This document shows, piece after piece, positions 37,304-45,355 of a stretch of 64,000 nt of DNA. The stretch's first letter is position 1; each line of letters starts with the position of its first letter. This stretch comes from Treponema sp. (GTDB lineage Bacteria > Spirochaetota > Spirochaetia > Treponematales > Treponemataceae): NCBI GenBank assembly GCA_024402535.1, contig JAKSTN010000002.1, positions 62,001 to 126,000 on the forward strand. The letters are read 5' to 3'. The notes beneath the pieces were generated by a model. It was given only the letters and a program-made list of their open reading frames with translations, was not told the origin of the DNA and did not search any database. The position numbers and the translations under genes were made by a program.

Positions 37304-37327
37304 TATAATAGAAAATCATTCTATAAT
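37304..37327 (+). promoter_or_regulatory. two TATAAT boxes before the hydratase gene
   Basis: Perfect TATAAT hexamers occur at 37304-37309 and 37322-37327 upstream of the start at 37343. Neither has a good -35 box at standard spacing, so only -10 elements can be claimed. Confidence 0.4.
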
Positions 37328-37342
37328 AAGCAGGTATTGTAT

Positions 37343-39586
37343 ATGAAACTCTGGAACACAGGCGCCTTTTTAGAAAACGGCAAATTAGTTGAAAAATCAA
37401 ATGTTTCTGAAGCTGAAGCTCGCAAGAACACAATGGCATGGAATATCATGCACAGCCATAATACTTCAGGTGACGACAAAGCTCTTAAAATCAAATTTGA
37501 TAAAATCACATCTCACGACATTACTTATGTCGGTATTATTCAGACAGCCCGTGCTTCAGGACTTGAAAAATTCCCAATTCCTTATGCACTTACAAACTGT
37601 CACAACTCACTTTGTGCAGTAGGCGGAACAATCAACGATGATGACCATATGTTCGGTCTTACATGTGCACAGAAATACGGTGGAATCTATGTTCCTCCTC
37701 ACCAGGCTGTTATCCATCAGTTCGCCCGTGAAATGCTGGCAGAATGTGGAAAAATGATTCTTGGTTCAGACAGCCACACACGCTATGGTGCTCTTGGTAC
37801 AATGGCTATCGGTGAAGGCGGTGGTGAACTTGCAAAACAGCTTCTTGGAAAAACATATGATGTAAATATGCCTGGCGTTGTTGCAGTTTACATGACAGGC
37901 AGTCCTGTTTTCGGCGTTGGTCCACAGGACGTTGCTCTTGCAATCATTAAAGCTGTATTCGACAACGGATACGTAAAAAACAAGGTAATGGAATTCGTAG
38001 GACCTGGAATCAAGAACCTTTCTGCAGACTTCCGTATCGGCGTTGATGTAATGACAACTGAAACAACATGTCTTTCTTCAATCTGGGAAACAGACTCAAA
38101 AATTGAAGAATTCTATGCAAACCATGGACGTGCCGCTTCATACAAAGAAGTTAAACCTACAGGCGTTGCATACTACGACGGCGTAATTGAAATTGACCTT
38201 TCAGAAATCCGTCCTATGATCGCAATGCCATTCCATCCTTCATGTGCTTACACAATTGATGAAGTTAATGGAAACCTTATGGCAGTTCTTGAAGAAACAG
38301 AAAAACGCGCAAAAGTTTCTTTCGGAGACAAAGTAAACTTTACTCTCAAAAACAAAGTAATCGACGGAAAACTTTACTGTGACCAGGGAATCATCGCAGG
38401 TTGTGCCGGTGGTTCTTACGAAAACATCTGTGCCGCAGCTGACATCCTTAAGAATGCAAACACAGGTAACGACAAATTCACTTTGAGCGTATACCCTGCT
38501 TCTACACCAATCTACATGGAAATCATGAAGAACGGAGCCGCTGTTGAACTTATTAAAGCCGGTGCAATCGTTAAGACTGCTTTCTGTGGACCATGTTTCG
38601 GTGCAGGTGACACACCAGCTAACGGTGCATTCTCTATCCGTCACTCAACACGTAACTTCCCTAACCGTGAAGGTTCAAAAATCCAGAACGGTCAGCTTTC
38701 TTCAGTTGCACTTATGGATGCCCGCTCAATTGCTGCTACAGCCGCAAACAAAGGTTTCCTGACAGCTGCAACAAAATACGACGAAGACTACTCAAAGAAA
38801 CCATACTTCTTTGATAAATCAATTTACGAAAACCGCGTTTACGACTCAAAAGGCGTTGCAAAACCTGAAGTTGAAATCCAGTTCGGACCAAACATCAAAG
38901 ACTGGCCTGCAATGAGCGAACTTAAGGATGACCTTCTTGTAAAAGTTGTTTCTGAAATTCACGACCCAGTAACAACAACAGACGAACTGATTCCTTCTGG
39001 AGAAACATCTTCATTCCGTTCAAACCCACTGGGACTGGCAGAATTCACACTGAGCCGCAAAGATCCTGCTTACGTAGGACGTGCAAAAGCAGTTCGTGAT
39101 AATACAGATGAAATTAAGGAAGAAGTAAAAAATGTTGCTGCTACACTTGAATCACAATATGCTGAATTCAAAGGCCGCGTAGAAACAGCTGAACTTGGAT
39201 CTACTATTTACGCTGTAAAACCAGGTGACGGTTCAGCACGTGAACAGGCAGCATCTTGTCAGCGCGTTCTTGGAGCCTGTGCAAACATTGCTTCTGAATA
39301 TGCTACAAAACGTTACCGTTCAAACCTTATGAACTGGGGTATGCTTCCATTCCTTTACAAAACTGGAGACAAAGCTGCTACAGAAAATCTGCCTTTTGAA
39401 AACGGCGACTATGTATTCATCCCTAACGTTCTGAAACTCCTGAACGAAAAGGCTGATTCATACAAAGCTTATGCTGTAAAAACAGACGGAAGTGTGTCAG
39501 AATTTGAACTTACAACTGGTGAAATGACTGATGATGAAAGAAAAATCATTTCTGCAGGTTGTCTTATTAACTTTTATAGAGGATAA
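37343..39586 (+). CDS. aconitase-family hydratase (YbhJ-like)
   Basis: A 747-residue protein of the aconitase superfamily, closest in layout to the putative hydratase YbhJ of E. coli, not to AcnA or AcnB. Cluster-type cysteines appear in IIAGCAGGSY and in FCGPCFGAGDTPANGAFS, matching the three [4Fe-4S] ligands of aconitases. The active-site region SRHSTRNFPNREG-like (SIRHSTRNFPNREGSKIQN) is present. Whether it hydrates citrate or another acid cannot be decided. The ATG at 37343 is preferred over a TTG two codons earlier. Confidence 0.87.
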   Translation: MKLWNTGAFLENGKLVEKSNVSEAEARKNTMAWNIMHSHNTSGDDKALKIKFDKITSHDITYVGIIQTARASGLEKFPIPYALTNCHNSLCAVGGTINDDDHMFGLTCAQKYGGIYVPPHQAVIHQFAREMLAECGKMILGSDSHTRYGALGTMAIGEGGGELAKQLLGKTYDVNMPGVVAVYMTGSPVFGVGPQDVALAIIKAVFDNGYVKNKVMEFVGPGIKNLSADFRIGVDVMTTETTCLSSIWETDSKIEEFYANHGRAASYKEVKPTGVAYYDGVIEIDLSEIRPMIAMPFHPSCAYTIDEVNGNLMAVLEETEKRAKVSFGDKVNFTLKNKVIDGKLYCDQGIIAGCAGGSYENICAAADILKNANTGNDKFTLSVYPASTPIYMEIMKNGAAVELIKAGAIVKTAFCGPCFGAGDTPANGAFSIRHSTRNFPNREGSKIQNGQLSSVALMDARSIAATAANKGFLTAATKYDEDYSKKPYFFDKSIYENRVYDSKGVAKPEVEIQFGPNIKDWPAMSELKDDLLVKVVSEIHDPVTTTDELIPSGETSSFRSNPLGLAEFTLSRKDPAYVGRAKAVRDNTDEIKEEVKNVAATLESQYAEFKGRVETAELGSTIYAVKPGDGSAREQAASCQRVLGACANIASEYATKRYRSNLMNWGMLPFLYKTGDKAATENLPFENGDYVFIPNVLKLLNEKADSYKAYAVKTDGSVSEFELTTGEMTDDERKIISAGCLINFYRG

Positions 39587-39624
39587 TAAAAGTATAATAA
39601 AAGTTTCATTTTACAGGACTGACA

Positions 39625-40875
39625 ATGGCAGACACTAACGAAAAACTTGAACAGATTGTAGAACTTGAGAAACAGCTCTCAAAGATCAAAGACGTTGATA
39701 TCCTTCAGGAACGTATTCTTACTGAATGCCGCCGAATTATCAACGCTGATGCCGGTTCAATTTATGAAGTTATTGATAATGGTGCAAACCTTAAGATTAA
39801 ATATGGTCAGAATGATACCCGTCAGAAATTACTTGAACCGGGTATGAAACTGCCATATACTTCATTTTCATTTCCTATAAGTGAAACTTCAATTTGTGGT
39901 TACGTTGCAAAAACTGGAAAGCCTCTTAATATTGATGACTGTTATAAACTTGATGAATCACTTCCATACAAGTTCAATAAGAGTCCAGACATCCTGGCAA
40001 ACTATAAGACTACATCAATCTTTACTTTTCCTCTGAAATCAGAAAAAGAACTTTTCGGTGTCATCCAGATTATCAATAAAAAAGATGCACAGGGAAATGT
40101 CATACCTTTTTCTGATGAAGATGTCCTTCTGATTACTCATCTGGCAAATGATATCATCCAGTTCCTTGAAAACGCATACCGTTTTCAGGCTATTGTCACA
40201 CGAATGAATCGCCTCGCCGCTCTCCGAGACCCTAAGGAAACCGGAGGACATGTAGAAAGAGTTTCAACTTTTGCCCTTGAAATTTACGACCGTTGGGCAT
40301 TTAATCACTGTATCCCGCTCATCGACAGCCAGGAATTCCGTGATAACCTGAAAATTGCCGCTAAATTCCACGATATCGGAAAAGTAGGTATTTCAGACCT
40401 TATTCTGAAAAAACCTGGTCGTTTTGATGATTTTGAAAGAAACGTAATGAAAGCTCACACCTGTATGGGAGCTCAGCTTTTCCATCCTGCAGAAGATGAA
40501 CTGGATACAATGTGTTTCAACATCAACCTTCACCACCATGACAGATGGGATGGCGGTGAACTGGCATACCCTGGAAAAGTTAATATAGACGATTACATAA
40601 CAGGAGATCCTATTCCACAAGCCGAAAAACTGATGGGAACAGAAATTCCGATTGAAGCAAGAATTGTATCTGTTGCAGATGTTTTTGACGCATTAAGCAA
40701 CCAGAGATGTTATAAAGAAGCCTGGTCAATTGAAGATGCATTTGCAGAAATTGAAAAATGTTCGGGAACACAGTTTGACCCGGAAGTTGTAGATGCATTT
40801 ATTCAGATTAAAGAACGTATTCATGCAATCAGCGTAGCAATGAAAGATGTTGAGGAACCAGCAAAGGCTTCTTAA
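39625..40875 (+). CDS. GAF domain plus HD-GYP-like phosphohydrolase
   Basis: A 416-residue cytoplasmic protein: a short N-terminal coiled coil, a GAF ligand-binding domain (about 20-180) and an HD-GYP domain (about 215-390). HD-GYP enzymes hydrolyse cyclic di-GMP. The metal-binding HD pair is H249-D250 in KFHDIGKVG. The second motif reads HHDRWDGGELAYP (304-316): Glu is replaced by Asp, the GYP Gly by Ala, with two extra residues, and about 14 residues are inserted before IPIEARI. Activity and substrate are therefore open. An intrinsic terminator follows inside the neighbouring gene. Confidence 0.85.
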   Translation: MADTNEKLEQIVELEKQLSKIKDVDILQERILTECRRIINADAGSIYEVIDNGANLKIKYGQNDTRQKLLEPGMKLPYTSFSFPISETSICGYVAKTGKPLNIDDCYKLDESLPYKFNKSPDILANYKTTSIFTFPLKSEKELFGVIQIINKKDAQGNVIPFSDEDVLLITHLANDIIQFLENAYRFQAIVTRMNRLAALRDPKETGGHVERVSTFALEIYDRWAFNHCIPLIDSQEFRDNLKIAAKFHDIGKVGISDLILKKPGRFDDFERNVMKAHTCMGAQLFHPAEDELDTMCFNINLHHHDRWDGGELAYPGKVNIDDYITGDPIPQAEKLMGTEIPIEARIVSVADVFDALSNQRCYKEAWSIEDAFAEIEKCSGTQFDPEVVDAFIQIKERIHAISVAMKDVEEPAKAS

Positions 40876-41415
40876 TTAAATTTCTGAAATGATTTTATCA
40901 AAAGAGTTTGCAAAGGCTGCAAACTCTTTTTTATTGTAAGAAGAACCTTTGGAATGCTTTACAAGACCCATTGAAACAAACATAAGATCTTCTTCACGTT
41001 CTTTTAAAATACCGTCAATATTTTTCTTTGTGAATTCACGTCCACGGTCATTAATGCAGGCAACATTTTTTTCTGTAAGCCGTTTTGCAAGAAGAAGATC
41101 ACGTGTAATAACAAGGTCACTTCCCTGCTTTACTGCATCAACAGCCGAAAGAAAATCAGAAGAGGACCTATAGCCATATTTATCATCAGCACATGAAACA
41201 GCATTAATTTCAGCACCTTTTGAATTATCAAAAATATAATTATCAGCGGCATCTTTTTCAGAACCACAAACAATCATTTCAAAAGTCTGATTTTCTTCTG
41301 GAACCAATTCCCTGTTTGCAGCAAAAACTACAGAAATATTTTTTGCATTACAGATTTTAAGTACATGATTTCTTACGAGAGAAGGACAAGAATCAGCATC
41401 GATATAAACAGTCAA
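40876..41415 (-). CDS. YaiI/YqxD family protein (DUF188)
   Basis: A 179-residue member of the UPF0178 family with the opening TVYIDADSCP, the central SDLVITRDLLLAKRLTEK and the GREFTKKNI segment. The fold belongs to the PIN-like nucleases, and conserved Asp residues are kept, but no function is established. The start codon is TTG, directly after the zapA stop, with an AAGG site before it. Its stop abuts the convergent HD-GYP stop. Confidence 0.87.
   Translation of the reverse strand: MTVYIDADSCPSLVRNHVLKICNAKNISVVFAANRELVPEENQTFEMIVCGSEKDAADNYIFDNSKGAEINAVSCADDKYGYRSSSDFLSAVDAVKQGSDLVITRDLLLAKRLTEKNVACINDRGREFTKKNIDGILKEREEDLMFVSMGLVKHSKGSSYNKKEFAAFANSFDKIISEI
40901..40932 (+). terminator. 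terminator of the HD-GYP gene, inside the opposite-strand YaiI coding region
   Basis: A perfect 12-bp stem (40901-40912 with 40918-40929, loop aaggc) is followed by TTTTTT. It serves the plus-strand gene that ends at 40875, yet it lies within the last codons of the convergent minus-strand gene. Confidence 0.8.
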
Positions 41416-41727
41416 TTACAAAACCTTATTGATTTTATCAATCATTTCCTGAGTACGCCGTAAAATTTCTTCTTCTGTTTCGGCATCATAATCTGGTGCA
41501 TAGCCGTTTTCTACATTAATTTTACGCTGCTTTTCTTTATATAATTCATCACACAACATAATGCCTGTCATAATGGCAATCTGTGTATTGTCATGAAGCA
41601 TACCGCTGTTTTTTATCTGATCGGAAATACGGGTAAAGTAGCCAAGCAGTTTATTCAGATACTCTGTATCCTGTCCTGCCTGAATTTTAAAAGAGGTTCC
41701 AAGTGTATCGATTGATAATGTGCCCAT
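41416..41727 (-). CDS. zapA: cell division protein ZapA
   Basis: ZapA binds FtsZ and cross-links protofilaments at mid-cell. This 103-residue protein has the N-terminal ZapA domain (LGTSFKIQAGQDTEYLNKLLGYF) and a C-terminal helix for dimerisation. Its ATG overlaps the stop of the preceding ZapB-like gene by one base. Confidence 0.87.
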   Translation of the reverse strand: MGTLSIDTLGTSFKIQAGQDTEYLNKLLGYFTRISDQIKNSGMLHDNTQIAIMTGIMLCDELYKEKQRKINVENGYAPDYDAETEEEILRRTQEMIDKINKVL

Positions 41728-42269
41728 TAGAAAATATCAAAACCCGGAACGTCGGACTTATTAATATCGAATGGATTTGTTACAGGTTCCTGAGATGGAA
41801 CCGGTTCAGAAGGTACAACAGGAATATCAATTTCTTCATCAATGATTTCTTCTGTTACTTCTGGTTCTGACTGAAAATTGAATGGATCTTCAGAAACTGT
41901 TTCCTGAACTTCAGGTTCAAAAGCTTCTTCTGTTACTGTTTCAGAAGCTTCTTCAACAACAGGTGCTGAAGAATGAACTGCTTCAACTGCAGGCTGTACA
42001 ACAGCTGCAGCTGAAGTTGTTGAACCGGCTGATTTCAAAACCGAATTTTCGATTGAATTCAGACGGTTCAGGGCTTTAAGAATACCAGTCTCGATGATTG
42101 CCTGATCTTTTTCGCAAAGTGAAAGCTGCTCCGACTTAGCTGAAAGCGCGTTTGAAAGCTCCTGCACTCTATTGCGCAGCGCATCGTTTTCAACCTGTAG
42201 CTGTGTGATTTTTGCCACAGCACTTTCAATTTTTGCTTCAAGAAGCTCAACCTGATCAAGACTAATCAT
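41727..42269 (-). CDS. ZapB-like coiled-coil protein
   Basis: A 180-residue protein whose first ~80 residues form a heptad-rich coiled coil (VELLEAKIESAVAKITQLQ...) like ZapB, a ZapA-binding division factor. The rest is Pro/Glu/Val-rich and probably disordered. The pairing with zapA, with one-base overlap, supports a division role. It starts 24 bases after the rplT stop without a visible terminator, so division and ribosomal genes may be cotranscribed. Confidence 0.75.
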   Translation of the reverse strand: MISLDQVELLEAKIESAVAKITQLQVENDALRNRVQELSNALSAKSEQLSLCEKDQAIIETGILKALNRLNSIENSVLKSAGSTTSAAAVVQPAVEAVHSSAPVVEEASETVTEEAFEPEVQETVSEDPFNFQSEPEVTEEIIDEEIDIPVVPSEPVPSQEPVTNPFDINKSDVPGFDIF

Positions 42270-42293
42270 ATTCTTTCCACCCCAAAGCTAAAG

Positions 42294-42650
42294 TTATTTG
42301 CGAGCAGCTTTTGCAGCTTCTACAACTGCTTTGAATGCTGCTGGGTCTTCAATAGCCATGTTTGAAAGAGCCTTGCGGTTCAGTTTGATTCCGGCTTTGT
42401 TAACTCCGTCGATGAACTGTGAGTATGTCATTCCTTCAGCGCGAACAGCAGCGTTAATACGTGCAATCCACAGTGAGCGGAATTCATGTTTTACATCACG
42501 GCGGTCAACATATGAGTGACTCAGTGCTTTTGTAACAGCATCTTTGGCTGGTTTATAGTTTGATTTACGATCTCCGCGGAAACCTTTAGCAAGTTTCAAA
42601 ATCTTTGAGCGGCGATTCTTTCTTTTTGTTCCGTCTATTGCTCTTGACAT
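42294..42650 (-). CDS. rplT: 50S ribosomal protein L20
   Basis: L20 is an early large-subunit assembly protein. The 118 residues include the basic N-terminal extension ([18 protein letters not shown]) and the globular domain ([20 protein letters not shown]). It follows rpmI in the standard infC-rpmI-rplT order. Confidence 0.97.
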   Translation of the reverse strand: MSRAIDGTKRKNRRSKILKLAKGFRGDRKSNYKPAKDAVTKALSHSYVDRRDVKHEFRSLWIARINAAVRAEGMTYSQFIDGVNKAGIKLNRKALSNMAIEDPAAFKAVVEAAKAARK

Positions 42651-42671
42651 CTTTTACTCCTTATCCTCAGA

Positions 42672-42872
42672 TTAACCGTAAGGAAGCATCTGCTTTCTGA
42701 TTTTCTTTGCATCTGCTTCTGCTACATAGCCAGTTTCACGAAGCTGGCGCTTTCTTTTTGGAGAACGCTTTGTCAGGATATGACGAAGGTTCTGTTTCTT
42801 GTGCTTTACTTTGCCTGTGCCAGTCAGTGAGTAACGTTTGGCAGCAGACTTCTTTGTCTTCATCTTAGGCAT
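42672..42872 (-). CDS. rpmI: 50S ribosomal protein L35
   Basis: A 66-residue basic ribosomal protein with the family opening [20 protein letters not shown] and the [23 protein letters not shown] core. It lies between infC and rplT. Confidence 0.97.
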   Translation of the reverse strand: MPKMKTKKSAAKRYSLTGTGKVKHKKQNLRHILTKRSPKRKRQLRETGYVAEADAKKIRKQMLPYG

Positions 42873-42891
42873 GAATAGTACCTCTAAAAAT

Positions 42892-43422
42892 TTATTTGGC
42901 TTTTGGTGATATTGTCATCGACATGTTACGACCATCCATAGCGGCTGGCTTGTCAATGTTGTACGCCGAGGTAAGCCGTTTTAACACCTCATTCAGAACT
43001 TCAAAACCAAGTTCGGTATGGGCAAGTTCACGTCCGCGGAAACGGATTGTAACCTTAACCTTATCGCCTTCGTCAAGAAATTCCTGTATATGGCGGGCTT
43101 TTGTATCAAGATCCCCAGAACCAATTTTTGGCTGCATGCGGATTTCCTTGAGCTTTAATACCTTCTGGTTTTTCTTGGAGTCTCGGAGCTTTTTCTCCTG
43201 TTCGAACCGGTATTTTCCATAGTCCAGTATTTTGCACACTGGTGGATTAGCATTAGGTGAAACTTCAACAAGGTCAAGTTCCTTCTCTTTTGCAAGACGA
43301 ACAGCTTCCTGTGTCGGAATAATTCCTAACTGATTGCCTTCGTCATCGATCAGTCTGACCTCACGAACACGAATCATTTCATTGATTCTCTGTCCTTTAT
43401 TGTTGTTATTCTGGTATGCCAA
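42892..43422 (-). CDS. infC: translation initiation factor IF-3
   Basis: IF-3 keeps ribosomal subunits apart and checks the start codon. The 176 residues comprise the N-terminal domain ([18 protein letters not shown]), a helical linker (about 80-95) and the C-terminal domain (RPKIGSGD-like [21 protein letters not shown]). The start codon is TTG, preceded by a strong AGGAGG. Since IF-3 itself rejects non-AUG starts, this fits the known family habit of using a rare start for autoregulation (AUU in E. coli). It heads infC-rpmI-rplT. Confidence 0.95.
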   Translation of the reverse strand: MAYQNNNNKGQRINEMIRVREVRLIDDEGNQLGIIPTQEAVRLAKEKELDLVEVSPNANPPVCKILDYGKYRFEQEKKLRDSKKNQKVLKLKEIRMQPKIGSGDLDTKARHIQEFLDEGDKVKVTIRFRGRELAHTELGFEVLNEVLKRLTSAYNIDKPAAMDGRNMSMTISPKAK

Positions 43423-43525
43423 CTATCCTCCTAGTGTTTAAAAACACTTTTTCCATATAGCGTATAGTATTATTATTCTATCGAAATCACTCAAATATGT
43501 CTATATAAGAAACACTTTCTGCACC

Positions 43526-45352
43526 TTATTCATAATACTGTGCCTGTGCATTCCAAAGTTCACTGTACAAACCATTATTATTCAAAAGTTTTTCATGACT
43601 GCCCTGTTCCACAATCTGGCCCTCATCAAAAACAAGGATATTATCGCAAAAACGGCAGCTGGACATTCGGTGTGAAATATAGATGGAAGTTTTATCCTGA
43701 ACCATTTCATCAAACCGCTTATAGATTTCATATTCTGAAACAGGATCCAGTGCAGATGTAGGTTCATCCAAAATAACAAGCGGAGCATCCTTATAAAGAG
43801 CACGTGCAATTGCTATTTTCTGTGCTTCGCCGCCTGAAATTTCAATACCTTTATCTTCCTGCTGGTAAATCTTACTTTCAATTCCGTCCTCAAGCTTTGA
43901 AAGCCGTTCTTCAAATCCTGCTTTTTCAAGACATGCCACTACTTTTTCACAGTCATATTCAATATCTCCAGAAACATTCTGGGCAATAGAAAAACTGAAA
44001 AGATTGAAATCCTGGAACACAACGCTGAAAAGCTTTGCATAATCCTTGTAATCATAATAACGGATATCAATGCCGTTCAGAAGAATCTGACCTTCGGTCG
44101 GCTCATAAAGACGGCAGAGCAATTTTATAAAAGTAGTCTTACCTGCCCCGTTTTTACCAACAATGGCAGTTTTTGTTCCGATTTTGATTTTCTGATTAAC
44201 ATGCTTCAGAACATAGTTTTCTGTATTTGCATATTTAAATGAAACATCACGGAACTCGATTTCAAACTCATTGTCATCCCGCTTTTCAGTTGGAATTGTT
44301 CCGTCATAACTTCTATTCTGAATTTCCATAAAATCATAAAAGTACGAAAGATACTCAGACTTAATTCCAAGGTCTATTATTCTATAAGAAATGCCTGTAA
44401 TACTGTTTACAAGTGTTCCATAAGAAGTAATATATTTAAGCGCACTACCAATTGAGATGAATCCATAAATAGCTTTTAATCCCACATAAGCATAACTTGT
44501 AAATTGAACTATAAACTGTACAAGAAAATCAGGCCACTGAATTGCATTCATTCTGCGAATCATTTTTTGAAAAGAGTTTTCCATCCATTCAAGAGTATTA
44601 TTCGCACGGTTTTCAATCATTTTCTGACTTTTATAAAGGCGGATATATTTTCCAAGTGAATAATCAAACATGATATTAAAATAGTAACCGTACTCCCGGT
44701 TTATCTTAATATTTTTATTGAATAATTCCTGCTGAAGTTTCTGACTCTTTTTATTTATAACAGAAGAAACTAACACCTTACAAAGTAAAACCGCAACAAG
44801 AATAAACACACTGTACCACTGGTTTATAAGTCCTGCAAAAAAGCCCGGTACCATATTTTTTGATGGAATAAATAATGGAATCAAAATGATAACTGAATAA
44901 ATAATCTGAGCAATCATTTCAATTAATTCTGCAAAGTTCGAGCAGAAAGCATCTATTCCGCCGTAAGAATTTTTTCCTTCATCAGCCTTTTTAATTAAAT
45001 CCAGAGTTTCCTGTTTTTCAAGAATGTCATAATCAATATCAAAAGACTTTTCGCAGACCAGCTGATCAACCTTACCGTTCAAAGAATTGGAATTAATCTG
45101 AATAACATGAACAAGTGCCCAGTAAACAAGAGAAACTACAAGTCCGTAAGAAATCACAATGATTGCATTTTTCATAATGACTTCAAAAGGAGCCTTTGCT
45201 ATAAGCTGATCCAGAATAATACTTGAATAAATCACCGAAACAAAAGGAACAGAAGCATTTATAAGGCGTGCAAAAATAATTGTTGCAATATGTCCTTTCT
45301 GAAGTTTATGAACAAGTTTTAAAACCTTTTTTATCGTATCCAAATTTTTCAT
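43526..45352 (-). CDS. ABC exporter half-transporter B
   Basis: A 608-residue ABC exporter subunit with an N-terminal six-helix transmembrane domain (about 15-320) and a C-terminal ATPase domain. Motifs seen: Walker A GKNGAGKTT, Q-loop VVFQDFN, signature ISGGEAQ (canonical LSGGQ altered), Walker B LVILDEPTSALD and the H-loop ISHRMSS. It starts three bases after its partner gene and is clearly paralogous to it, so the two probably form a heterodimer exporting peptides, lipids or drugs. The substrate is not evident. It ends just before the infC promoter region. Confidence 0.9.
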   Translation of the reverse strand: MKNLDTIKKVLKLVHKLQKGHIATIIFARLINASVPFVSVIYSSIILDQLIAKAPFEVIMKNAIIVISYGLVVSLVYWALVHVIQINSNSLNGKVDQLVCEKSFDIDYDILEKQETLDLIKKADEGKNSYGGIDAFCSNFAELIEMIAQIIYSVIILIPLFIPSKNMVPGFFAGLINQWYSVFILVAVLLCKVLVSSVINKKSQKLQQELFNKNIKINREYGYYFNIMFDYSLGKYIRLYKSQKMIENRANNTLEWMENSFQKMIRRMNAIQWPDFLVQFIVQFTSYAYVGLKAIYGFISIGSALKYITSYGTLVNSITGISYRIIDLGIKSEYLSYFYDFMEIQNRSYDGTIPTEKRDDNEFEIEFRDVSFKYANTENYVLKHVNQKIKIGTKTAIVGKNGAGKTTFIKLLCRLYEPTEGQILLNGIDIRYYDYKDYAKLFSVVFQDFNLFSFSIAQNVSGDIEYDCEKVVACLEKAGFEERLSKLEDGIESKIYQQEDKGIEISGGEAQKIAIARALYKDAPLVILDEPTSALDPVSEYEIYKRFDEMVQDKTSIYISHRMSSCRFCDNILVFDEGQIVEQGSHEKLLNNNGLYSELWNAQAQYYE

Positions 45353-45355
45353 AAG

